The notes below the pieces were generated by a model. That model saw nothing but the letters and a program-made list of their open reading frames with translations, ran no database searches and was not told the origin of the DNA. From positions 82,674,862 to 82,738,861 of the forward strand of contig NC_080584.1 in NCBI RefSeq assembly GCF_029962835.1: a stretch of DNA of 64,000 nucleotides, in the 5' to 3' direction. The position numbers were made by a program, and so were the translations under genes. How positions within the stretch are numbered: the stretch's first letter is position 1; every line of letters begins with the position of its first letter. Source of the DNA: Magnolia sinica. Taxonomy: Eukaryota > Streptophyta > Magnoliopsida > Magnoliales > Magnoliaceae. This document shows positions 12,801-24,800 of this stretch, one piece after another.

Positions 12801-15800
12801 CGGGAGTAGAGAGGTCTGATCACTCCTATGATTCTACAGTTAAGATGGCCCTGGATTATGATCAATGGCTTGGATCTTATAGGGGATGGGTTAAATGGAC
12901 AAATTAGATATGGAACTCTCTTTCTACCTATTTTCTCTCTGGACTTAGAATTACTGGATGCCGTCTACGAGGGTTCCCATCCTATTTAAAGGGAAGGGTT
13001 GGGTAGTTTGGATAAGGCATCCCAACGATTTAACAAATAAATGGTTAAGAAGAGAAGCAAAGAGACTTCAAATTCACTAAGGGCGTGTTTGATTTTCAAG
13101 AGCTTGGGTAAATACCCAGGAAATGGGTAATTATTACCATTTCACCCATTTGAAAATCCAACGAAATTTTTGCATCGGAAACTGTTCAAAATAGCTATTT
13201 TAAATTTCTGAACCTCAAGGTAATGTAAATGATATATCAATTCCGTCCATATGTTTTACCACAATATTTTGAAGCATTAGCCAAAAAATGAGGATGATCC
13301 AACACTCAAATAGCCCACACCAAAAAAATCAGCAGTCCAAAGATGTTTTTAATGGTAAGTGTTAGATTCCCTTTTTCCCATGGCGTAGTCCACTTAAGCT
13401 TTGGATATAACTCATTTTCTGGCTCATGCCATAAATTCATTAGGCATAATAGATGAACGGTGTGGGTAAGCAACATGCATCACGGTGGGACCCACAAATA
13501 TGCTGTGGCATTCTTGATTTGTGTCAAAAAAGCAATGGTCGAATCAAAAATCGAGAAAAGGGATGTAAATAGGAGAGGAAATAATCATTGCCTATTTCCA
13601 TGGTATTTACCATTGGCTTGTAAAATCAAACACGCCCTAAGAAAGCCCAAGATTGGTGTGTAGGATCTTTCAATCTGGGAGGTTTACCGGGAATGGTCTT
13701 CCATGATGAGGCGTTACAGACTAATGATTTGTATCACTGAACCATGGGCCTTCTCGCACAAACTGAATCCTGACTATAGCATGCATACCTTGGGTTGAGT
13801 ATCCTATAATTCCTCTTTTCTTTCCTTGTGGGATTCCCTCTTTTCTTTGGGTTCTATGCATAGTTATGTTTGCTCAAACCATATCCGACAGCGAATCAGT
13901 TCAAGCAAACTAAGTCGCAGTTTGATTCGCTGTAATTTGTTATTCATTACTTTTGGTTGAACTAAATTGACCCTATTTGATTGGCAGTTGATTTGCTGCA
14001 ATTTGCCAACTTTGTTGATCGACTTTGATTTTTATTCTGAGTAAGATTTGAGCAAATCTGAGAGTGAATTCTTTGATATTAATCATATTATAGAACTTCC
14101 TATACTTTTTAAAAGCAACGAGAATATATTAGATATATAAAAAAGGAAAAAGGATACAAGGGGCCTGCTGAGATAGCAGAGCCAAACCACAGGAAAAGAG
14201 AAAACTACAAGCCTAATAGAAGAAAATTGAAATCTTTAAGAAGAGGAACATTAGAGCCCCATTCGATAAGAAGTTGCTTCGCTCTCGATCCTACAGTTTC
14301 GGTCGAAGCTTGCATGTTGTTGAAACACCTATCGTTCCTCTCCTTCCAAACTGCCCACCAGATAGCCATAATAGCCATTTTCCAAACCTTGGAAGTGATT
14401 TTACCCAGCTTGAAGCCGTGCCAATAAGCGAGAAAAGAGGAGGCAGAATCTGGCACGCAACCGACGATGCCGAAGCGAGAGAGGAAATCCTGGCGAATCT
14501 GAGAGATGAACGGGCAGTGCACGAGCAGATGGTCGACAGATTCATCACAACCCATGCAATAGAGACATATATTGGTGAGCTGCATACCTTTTTTCATAAG
14601 ATTGTCTATGTTGAGGATCCGGTTCCTAGATGCAAGCCAAGCAAAGCAAATGAATTTTGGGGGGATGGGGTATTTTCGTATAAATGAGGAGATCGAGGAG
14701 GTGGGGAGGGAGGAGGGGATGAGAGCAGTGTAAAGAAACTTCACCAAGAACTGAGAGGATTTATCTTTGGACCAGAGGATTTTATCAGGCTCGGATTGGG
14801 AAGGAGTAACCGTGGATAAGCAGAGATAAAGATCAGCAAGGAGAGGGATCTCCCAATCGTGAAGATGTCTACGGCAGCTGATGTCCCAAACCACACCCGA
14901 CTTCGAATAAGTGAAGAAGTTGTCCACAGGGCTGTCTTTCTTGACTGCAAGGCAATAAATGGCAGGGAAGCTATCCTTTAAGCGTCTATCCCCGATCCAA
15001 CGGTCCTCTCAAAACCGAATAGACGACCCATTTCTCAACTGATAAACTACATTCTCAATCACCGGATTCTTGCAGCGCATGATTCCTTTCCAAATGCGAG
15101 ACGCCCTGTAAGCGGAAGAGTCCCTTGTCCACCAACCTCCCGGGGATGACGCATATTTCCCTTTGATGACCATATTTCATAGAGCTTGAGGCTCCGATTC
15201 GAGTCTCCACGTCCACTTGCCTAGGAGGGCCCTGTTCATCACCTTCAGGTTTTTAACGCTAGCACATCCGTTGTGAAAATGTCTGCAGACCTCTTCCCAA
15301 TCGAGGAGGTGGAATTTCTTCTGGTTTTCCTTGCCGCTCCACAAGAAATTCCTCCTCAGCTTGTCGATCCGACACAAAACAACAGACGGGCAGGGAAATA
15401 GGGACATGAAATATATGGGGATGTTCGACAAAGCAGCTTTTATAAGTGTGAGCCTACCCCCCAATAGACAATAGTTTGCATTTCCATCTGGCCAGACTCT
15501 TTTGGAGTTTCTCAACCACCTTGTCCCACATCGAAATCGGAGGAGAGCCAATGGCAAGGGGAAGGCCCACGAAGAATGTCGGGAAGGAGGCAATAGAGCA
15601 ACCTAAGATTAAGGCAAAAGAGTTTAGTTCCAGATCTGAAACATTTATTCCAAAAACTTTGGACTTAGCCATGTTGATACGTAAGCCAGAAACTGCCTCG
15701 AAACATCTGAAAGTTGTGTGCATATAATCAATGGCTTCAGAGTTCGCTTTGCAGGTAATCAACGTATCGTCGGCGAATTGAATATGAGAAATCGACAAGT

Positions 15801-18800
15801 CAACCCCTGGCATCGAAATGCCTTTGAGCAGACCAGCCCCTTGGCCCTTAAGCAGCATTTGAGATAAGGCCTCCACAATCATCAGGAAAAGAAGAGGGGA
15901 GAGAGGATCACCCTGACGAAGACCTCTCGAGCTAGGGAAGAAACCTTTCGGAGTTCCGTTTAACAGGATCGAAAACGTGTGGCGATTCAACACACGCCTT
16001 CATCCACGTCCTCCATTTCTGACCAAAAACCATCTGGAGAAACGTATAATGGAGGAAATCCCAGTCCACATGATCGTAAGCCTTGTCAATGTCGAGTTTA
16101 CAAAAAACAGATTTGATCCCAGCCTTATGGCAGGTATGAAGAACTTCATTCGCTATCAGCGCACCATTGATGATCTGCCTGCCTTTAATAAATGTGTTTT
16201 GATACTCGGATATCAGCCTATCCATCATAGAAGCAAGGCATAAGGATAGGCTTTTAGCCAGAATATACGGGCTGCCAATGAGGCTTATAGGCCTAAAGTC
16301 AGAGAATGAAGAAGCCCCAGGGACTTTGGGAACAAGGGCAATAAAAGAAGCTCCGATTCCCTTAGAACTTCCTATACTTAGAAATAGAAAATACTTGATT
16401 AGGAAGAGATGTTGACCATTTGATTAGTTGACCAATTCCTGAGCATGAAATATATCGAATTATGTTGAATTAGAACATTTTACTAGTCCATTAGACTAGG
16501 TGAATCTCTGAACTACGAATTAGACGAATTGGAAAATGAAGTACACGAGCCTACCTGAAAGAATCAATGAATTTTGCCAACTATCGAATTAAAAACTGAG
16601 AACCATAGTTAGCCAAATGTTGTAGAACCAAAAAAAGGGTTTGGGAAGAGTTTGGGTTTAATTCAAACGCGATTCCAAAGAAAATGGTAAAAAATTTGGT
16701 TAAAGATATATGTAGGACAAGACGACGGGAAGCAAAAAATTTGGGCTTGACTTTAAAAAAATAAGTGAAAAAATGGCTCAAAACGACAAACTTCAAATTA
16801 AATTAAGATTTTAACAAGTAATAATTCGTTGAAACATTGGAATAGAATAGACACTGAATCAAACCATTTCATCCATTTTAATTTCAATGGTGTGGCCCTT
16901 TTGATGAGTATATTGGCCTTATTTAGCACTAATTTCTCTTCATGGTGGGGCCCACATTTTCGTGGCTTGGATTTTCTACACAAGTGTGATGTGTTGATGG
17001 GATGGATGGCTTTCCTAAAGTGTTTTTTTTTTTTTTTTTTTTTAAATTTTTAAATTTAAATCTTATAGAGGGCTAAGGCAAGAAGATCCCTTATCTCCAT
17101 ATTTATTTGTTGTGATTGGAGAAGCCGTTAGTGCGATGCTTTGCAACGGCACAATTCATGGTTTGTTATGTGGTTTTAAGACTACATGGTAGGGACTGCT
17201 GATTACTCATCTGCAGTACGCGGATGACACTCTTCTTTTTTGTGAGGCAAAGGCAAATGCAATTGATAATCTCCGCAAATTAACAATGTGCTTTGAGGCA
17301 ATGTTAGGATTGAAGGTAAATGTTGCAAAATTGGAAATGCTTGGCATTCATGTGGAGTAAGAAGAGCTTGAGAGTGTTGCCAATATTTTTGGGTGTAAGA
17401 CTAGGTCTTTTCCTTCTTATCTTGGGTTGCCACTATGTATTTGGAAGCTGGCGGGTAGCTACTCATATTTGGAACAGGGTGGTAGAGAGGATTGAGAGGA
17501 GATTGGCCTATTGGCAATGCTGGTATGTCTTTGGGAGGGTGCTTAACTCCCATCAAGATAGCTTTTTCCAAAATGCCCATTTACTTTGTCTCTTTTCAAG
17601 TGCCCTACGTCAGTTCTTTCCAGACTTGAAAAGTTGAGGCACGATTTCTCGTGGAAGGTCGCAAGCAAAGGAAAAAAGTTTCATCTTCTCAAATGCGATG
17701 AAGTTTGTACTTTGTAGGCCTATTAGAGATGGGAGGGGCAGGAATTAGACCTTTGGGAGCCATGAACACCGTGTTGCTTGGAAAGTGGATTTGGAGATTC
17801 AGAGTGGAATAGGGCAGACTTTGGAGAGAGTGGGTGGCTACTAAGTATGGTACTCAAGAAGGTGGATGGTTTGTGAGGGGTTCTTTGTATAGGGCCTGCA
17901 CTATGTGGAAAGCTATTGAGGCTTTCGAGCATTTTGTTTGGAAGGGTATATCCTTTGTGGTTGGAAATGGGCTTTGTACTTGCTTCTAGGTAGATGTTTG
18001 GTGCGGGGATTCTGCGCTGCAAGTTCTTTTCCCAAGTATTGCTCGCCTTACCATTGATTGTTTCGTTGTTGTGGTGGATTGTCTTTCTATTATTAAGGGC
18101 CCCTCCATGTAGGAGGAACCTCTCGGAAGCAGAGATTGGGGAGTACGCTAGCCTTTTGGATGTTCTGTAGAATACCAAGGTTGGAGTCCTAGAGGTCGAT
18201 TCCATTTCGTGGGTTAGCAACCCTTCATGGAACTTTTCCGTTAAGTCGCTATTCACTATGATTACGGAGCCTTCAAACTATCTCCCCCCTCATCCGTTCC
18301 ATCATTTGTTCTATGGGCTCCCCCTCGTGTTACAACCTTCCTGTGGTTAGCTTCTCGCTGGAGGATTTTGACTATTGACAATTTGCAAAAGATGGTCCCT
18401 AATATTTGCGTAATGTGTATGGCTAGTGAGGAGTCTAGTGACCATTTGTTCATCCATTGCGCCTTCGCCAGAAAGGTGTGAAGTTCACTTCCTGTCGATG
18501 TTCCAAACAAATTGGGTGATGCCGGCTTCGGCGGGGAATCTTCTGTGGGCTTGGCATGGTGGAGTGGGGAAAGTTGGGAAGGCGATTTGGTGGCTACTCA
18601 TTTTGGTAGTTTTTTGGGCCTTATGGGGGGACATGGATGCTACTTCCGGAATATTGCTGTGAGGGTGGATGAGGTCATTTCGAGAGTGCAAGCCCTTTTA
18701 GAGGAGTGGGCTTTGCATGTTTAGGTTGCGTCGGCCACTTTTTTGGCTTGTTTTGGTGTTGGGTGTTGTATTCTTTGCTTGTTTTTCATGAACTTTCTTA

Positions 18801-21800
18801 ATAAAGTTATTATCTTTTTCAAAAAAAGATTCTAGAATTTCAATATATATATAAATGTAATGCATATGGGGTTATTTCCATCAAATCTACACCAGATCTG
18901 ATTATAGATTTGGGGTATCGGTGGGGAAATCAAAATTGGGGACCCGATTTGGGGAAAATTGAAAATTCGTTTGATTTTTAAGAATTTTTCTTCTTCTTTC
19001 AATTGCAACTTGTAATTAGCTAATAATGCACGATTAATTGTTTAAAGCTATAGATATATAAATTTTGGGCATGAATTGATTAAAAGTTGTTATTTTTCAT
19101 CTTTTTTTTTTTTTTTTTTGGGGTCAATTTATGAAATGTATTAATAGTTTATACCAAAAAAGGGGTCCGATACATCATTCTTACCAAACAATGGTCCGAT
19201 TCACCATTAGATACATGGTCAAAACACATGCGCGCGCACACGCACACACAAAAAGATAGATTCTTTGATATCTCATTTTTTCCTATTTTTCTAATAGTTT
19301 TTCATATTTTTTTCTTTAAAATAAAATAAAGTTCTGATTGATATGACCTCGATATCGATGCACAACACCATATCGTATCATTTTTTCGCTGGGCCGATAC
19401 GCCAACCTAGTCTGACATTTAGAACCATTACAGGCACACTTGCCGATATGGAGTATCCGTGTGTGATCTTTGGCCCACCAAAAAATTGGCCATTGCGCTA
19501 CTCGTGAGGGCCATAATGTACAAAATAATAGATGGTTAAAAACTTTTTTTTTTGGCCCTCTATATGTTTGAATGTTGTGGGCCACTTGAAATGTGAAGTT
19601 GTCTGAATGAAATGGAACACCTGGTGGAATGCGCAAATCACACCCACGTATCCCTATCTGAAATATGTGCCTGCATGTTGATGGAAAGGACTTCCACATG
19701 CTCATGTAATTACCAAACATTTTAAAAGTGGCAAAATCGATGAAGGAAAACTTTGATACTGTAGAAAAGTGTGGTGGATGATACATAGGCAGTGAAATGC
19801 ATGTGGCATACAAGATGTGGCATACAAGTAGTTCGACTTGAACTGTCCAAATTAACGATCCTGGTTTAGATGTATCATAAACCAAAAATTAAATTCTTTG
19901 ATAAAATAACTATTGGATTGGTGGATATGTAGCATAGCGTTTATCCCCTTGAAGCATGAGGCTTAAGCTATGTAGGGTTTAGCTTAGATTACATGCCGAT
20001 TCTAGATTTTTTTATCAAGGTCTCACTTGTTGCAGCAACATCATGAAATTTTATCAACCAAATACATCAAAAAATAATAGGATAAATAGGGCAAAGAGTA
20101 AGTAGAAAGATAAAGAAATTGAAAATCGGACTGATCTAATACTATTACTTATATTATTTTACTAAAATCGTTGAAAACATTAACTAATTTTTATTGAAAA
20201 TAGAAAAATGTAACAAAGCATAGAAAACATTAATTAATTTTAATGTTTAGTAAACAATAACTTGCATTGTAAGCTACATAGTATGTAATGTAGGCTATGC
20301 AGCATGTAGCTTATGCTAGTGAACATGTTGCGTAGGCTACACATGACTTAAAGCTATTTCCTTGTACGTAGCGTGTATGTAGCATAAGCTACACGTTACG
20401 CAGTGTAAGCTATTTTAAACACTTCTGATACCGGACACTACAGAGTCCCTTGTGCTCTCCTTCTTCATCATGAGTGAGAGACTAGGAGCTCAGACTTAAT
20501 AGGGGAGGAGAACCTTCGATGGATTCCTCACCGGGTTTAGAAGATATGCAACTTATGATAGGTTACTGGAAGTATTTAAGTTTTATAGGGTGTATTTAGG
20601 TAACCAAAGTTTTATTTTGCATGCTGTTTTTCCCCCTGTTATAAATGTTTTTCATGTAATTCGTGTTTTAATCAGAAATACCAAAATGCATGTTTGTACT
20701 GGGATTTTGAAACTTATGCCGTCTCATACTGTTATTTATTTTAACCTGTATTTGTGAAAAATAAGCCATATAAACAGCTGCAAACTCAAAGACAAATTGG
20801 TCAAATTCTGAAGCAGGAATCCTGCAATTGTTACCCTGCGAAATACCATCAATTGTTTGTTTCTCCTGCCTCAGTCTCTGGTTATCATGCAAGATCCCTC
20901 ACAGATATGTAATTGGTTTCCATTCCGGTTGGTAGGTAAGGTAGGATTCAGCGAGCTCCTGCCCGGTTAATAAGGCAAACAAAATTTGTGTATATCCACG
21001 GCAAATTTGAGTTTTGTCTGCATCCAAAAATAAAACTTGCCAACTGTCATTATATTGTTCTCCCATAATTTTGTAACTCAAAAGGTTGGGTTGATGGGGT
21101 CCAACTATGGATTTGAGATGGTTGATGGAGGAAACATGCCTTGTAGAGAAAATTAAGGCAGTGGTTTTCATTCCAAGAAGGTTGGAAGGTTGATGGCGCT
21201 CAAGTTTAATATAAACGTGAACACTAGGAATGCTGTAATATACTGAAATTCACCATTTGTGTTAAATTGATTAGATCAATTTCATGAATTCCATAGTCTT
21301 AAGTTCACCAAATCCAATAGTTGTTTCACAGCTCCCAACCCTTTAGAAAGAAAATCCTTAAACATGCCAAACTCTGCTAGTTTGTTAGAGCTCACATAAC
21401 TTGAATTCCTAAAATGGGTTGAATGTTTGGGAATGTGATGTGTGAACATGACATGTAATGTTATTTAACCACTCTTTTTAAATTAATGTATTATACTATA
21501 TATAATGCGAGAAGCTTTTGGACATTTTTGCCCCCACAATTAGTTACGTGGGTCGTAAAACCTTCAATATGCAGGGGACATCTAATCATCATCGTCATCT
21601 AAGCCTGATCCTAATTAGTGTTGTCGGCTGATACTATCAATATCAATGTCAATGATACTAAATCGATGGGTAATAATAAAAAGAAAAAAAAGAAGACGCA
21701 CAAATTCTTGAATATCAGCGATAATATTACAAAGTATCGGAATGTATCGGCGATATTGCGAGATATCGCACGATATTGACGGTTTTTTTTTTTTGGTTAA

Positions 21801-24800
21801 AGGTTTTTATAATGTATTGATGATATCTATCGGTGATCGGTATCGATCGATATCGTCAATACTTCATAAGAAACGCACGCTTTCCAAGAAACTCCAAAAA
21901 TTAAATTTTCTTTCCCCATTTTTTCTTCAAATTTCTCCCTTCTAACCTGTTAGTGGGTGGATTTCGGTCCATCCTTTGTTTGGATTTGGGAGAAAAACCC
22001 ACATTTGAAATCAGAATCAAGATTTTCTTGCATTTGTGGCTATTTCTCATTTGACGAATAATTTTTTGTTTTGATCCTTTAGAAAAAAAAAACATATAAA
22101 ATGTGTGAAATCATGAGAAATCCTTGATTCTTCATGTTTTGTATGGAAAATCAAGGATTTCAACTTTCAATTTCGAGATTTGAGTGTAGGTGGCCCGATT
22201 TGGGGAAAATTCAATTTTTTTTTTTTTTCAATTTCTCTTAAATTGCTTGCAATGTTACAGTCCAAACATGAAATCAAGCATGTATGAGGTCTGATCTATT
22301 GATTTGTTAACTTTTTTTTTTTTTTTTTCAACTTTTGGAAAGAAAAATTTATGTTTTAATTAAAAAATAATAAAAATGATTTAATTAATTTTGTTTCAAA
22401 ATTTCACTTCAACCAGCGACCAATTGAGTGCAATTTGAAATTATCAAGGAGTGTTTGATGAAATGATAATCACATACACTCTAATTTCCAAATTTGAGTA
22501 TAGATGGCCCAATTTGAGAGAAATTGGGGAAAAAGAAAATTCATTTTTTTTTTTCAGTTTCTCCTAAATTGCTTTCAATGTTGCACTCAAAACATGAAAT
22601 CAATTATGTATGAGGCTTGATTTGCTGATTTGTCAAGTCCATGTCAAATTTTGGAAAATAAATATTTTTTAAATTAAAAATAAAAAATATTAAAATATTT
22701 TTTTTTTTTGAAATTTCCCTTAAACTAGCTGTCAATTGAGACTAATTTCAAAGCATTTAGGAGTGTTTGATGAAATGATTATCACATACACTAATTTTGA
22801 AATTCAAAGTATAGGTGGCCCGATTTGGGGAAATTAGGGAAAATTCAAAATTTTTCCAATTTCTCCCAAATTGCTTCCAATGTTGCACTCCAAACATTTA
22901 TGATGGTTGATCTACTGATTTAATAAGTTTTTGTCAATTTTCGGAATTAAAAATTATTTTTTAATAATAAAAAATTATTTAAATATATTTCTCAATTTCT
23001 CCTTTTGCTTTTGAATGAATTTTCTCAATTTCTCCTTCTTCTTTTGCTTTTGAATGAATTTTCTCAATTTCTCCTTCTTTTGCTTTTGAATGAATTGGTT
23101 CTGTTTTCATACATGTCTTCTTACATTTATAAATGTTATGAGTTCAATTTGAATATCTGCATTATTTCAGTCAGATAGCGCATAGCGTAGGACCCTATAC
23201 AAAGGAAAACTATTATGTGCACTTTTTTTAGATGTTATAATTTAAAAGTGTATTAAAGTCTTTTTTAACAATTCTTGAAGTTTCATTGAAAAATTCAACC
23301 AATTTCCCAATGTTTCCCCATGTTTCCCAAAAAGTGTGATAAATTACCCGATACAAATGGTATATCCCGTGCGATAACCGATACGTATCTGTATCCCCAG
23401 AGTAAGTTACGTAATGCAATACTGATACTGCGAACATTGATCCTAATTAATTGGGGTCAGCTACATGAATCTTGTTCTGCGAACTTCGATTAGATCATAG
23501 GTCATCAAGTCTTTTCTTACTATCCCCTACGTCCTTTTGGGCCATTCCTTTGACCTTTTAAAGGCTTCAACTTGTACCAACTCACTCCTAACCGACACAA
23601 TTCTTGGTTTCTGTTACACATGACCAAACTACCTTATTCTACTTTCCCTCATCTTATTTCCTACTGATGCTACTCCTAAGTTTCCTCGAGTGCATTCATT
23701 TTTAATTCTATCCTTGTCTTGCCACTCATCCATCTCAACATCTTGATTTCAACTACACATCCTACAAGCATGTTCCTTAACTGCCCGACATTTTGTTCCA
23801 TAAAGCATCGCTGGTCTGATTGATATCCTATAAAGGTTTCCTTTCAATTCGAGTGGTACATGACAATCACATAAAACTCCTGAGGCACATCTCTATTTCT
23901 TCCTCCACACTTGAATTGCATGGGTAACATCCTTCTCAATCTCTCCACTCTCATGAATTATTGACCCAAGATATTGAAACGGGGTATTTTGGGTAACTTC
24001 TTGGTTAGCAATCTTAACTAATACCTTGTTTCTACAACGATTCTTACTAAAATTGCACTCCATATACTCTATTTTATTATGACTAATTTTAAACTCCAGA
24101 TTTTAAAGCACCCTCCATAAATCTAGCTTTGTGTTTACACACTCCCTCGCCTGTTCAATAAAAAATATAATCTGCAAACAACATACACCGTAGGATCTCT
24201 CTCTCTCTCACTCACTCACACATTAACACCATGGGATCTTTTCTTCGTCCATAACCAATGGGAAAAGGTAACACCATGGGATCTTTTCCTGGAAATGGCT
24301 CATTAATTCGTCCATTGGTCGGGTTTAATGCCAACCCCTGCTACAAGCCTATAGTATTTGGAAACTCACTCATCTCTCCGCTAATAGTCCTTACATTTAT
24401 GACTGCTCGCTCCCTCATGCATATCCTTAATCATGGGAAGAGGTGGGATTTTTATTTTTATTTTTTATTTTTTGTTTTTTGAAAAAAAATGAAGTCGGGT
24501 ATTTGGGGAACTGGAAAATTGTGATTGTTGTCCAGTGTATTGTTCAGATTTCACCTGTGAAAAGCCTGCAACAGCTTAGATTTTATTTGGTCCTTTTTAA
24601 TTTTTTGATGTGGGTAACTCTTTCAAACTTCTCCTCTTTGCATTTAGTCCAAGTTATTCCATAATGGTAATGGCAGGTACTTTGTACTGATAACAGTGGT
24701 TGTAATTGCCACTGCCATTATCATTATGATACAAGCCATTACAGTCGTTATGGCCTTTTTTTTTTTTTTTTTTGAGGAAAAAACTTGTATCGACCTCGTA

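Larger units (their letters stand above)
21620..23445. mobile_element. GATACG-word element, copy 3, expanded
   Basis: The left end carries ATCAATGTCAATGATAC, GTATCGGAATGTATCGGCG and GATATCGCACGATATTG; the right end carries GATAACCGATACGTATC and CAATACTGATACTGCG. The interior was expanded by a tandem array (separate entry). It lies in intron 4 and is non-coding. Confidence 0.55.

Noticed and set aside
14274-14687. 137-codon plus-strand open frame
   Set aside because: It is the complement of the LINE zf-RVT region on the minus strand, which has the recognisable motifs.
17066-18826. Target duplication for the plus-strand LINE
   Set aside because: The bases after the A-tail (GATTCTAGAATTTC) were not found near the 5' truncation point.
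20899-21171. 90-codon minus-strand frame in intron 4
   Set aside because: No homology that I recognise and no supporting structure; probability of chance is high in this much sequence.
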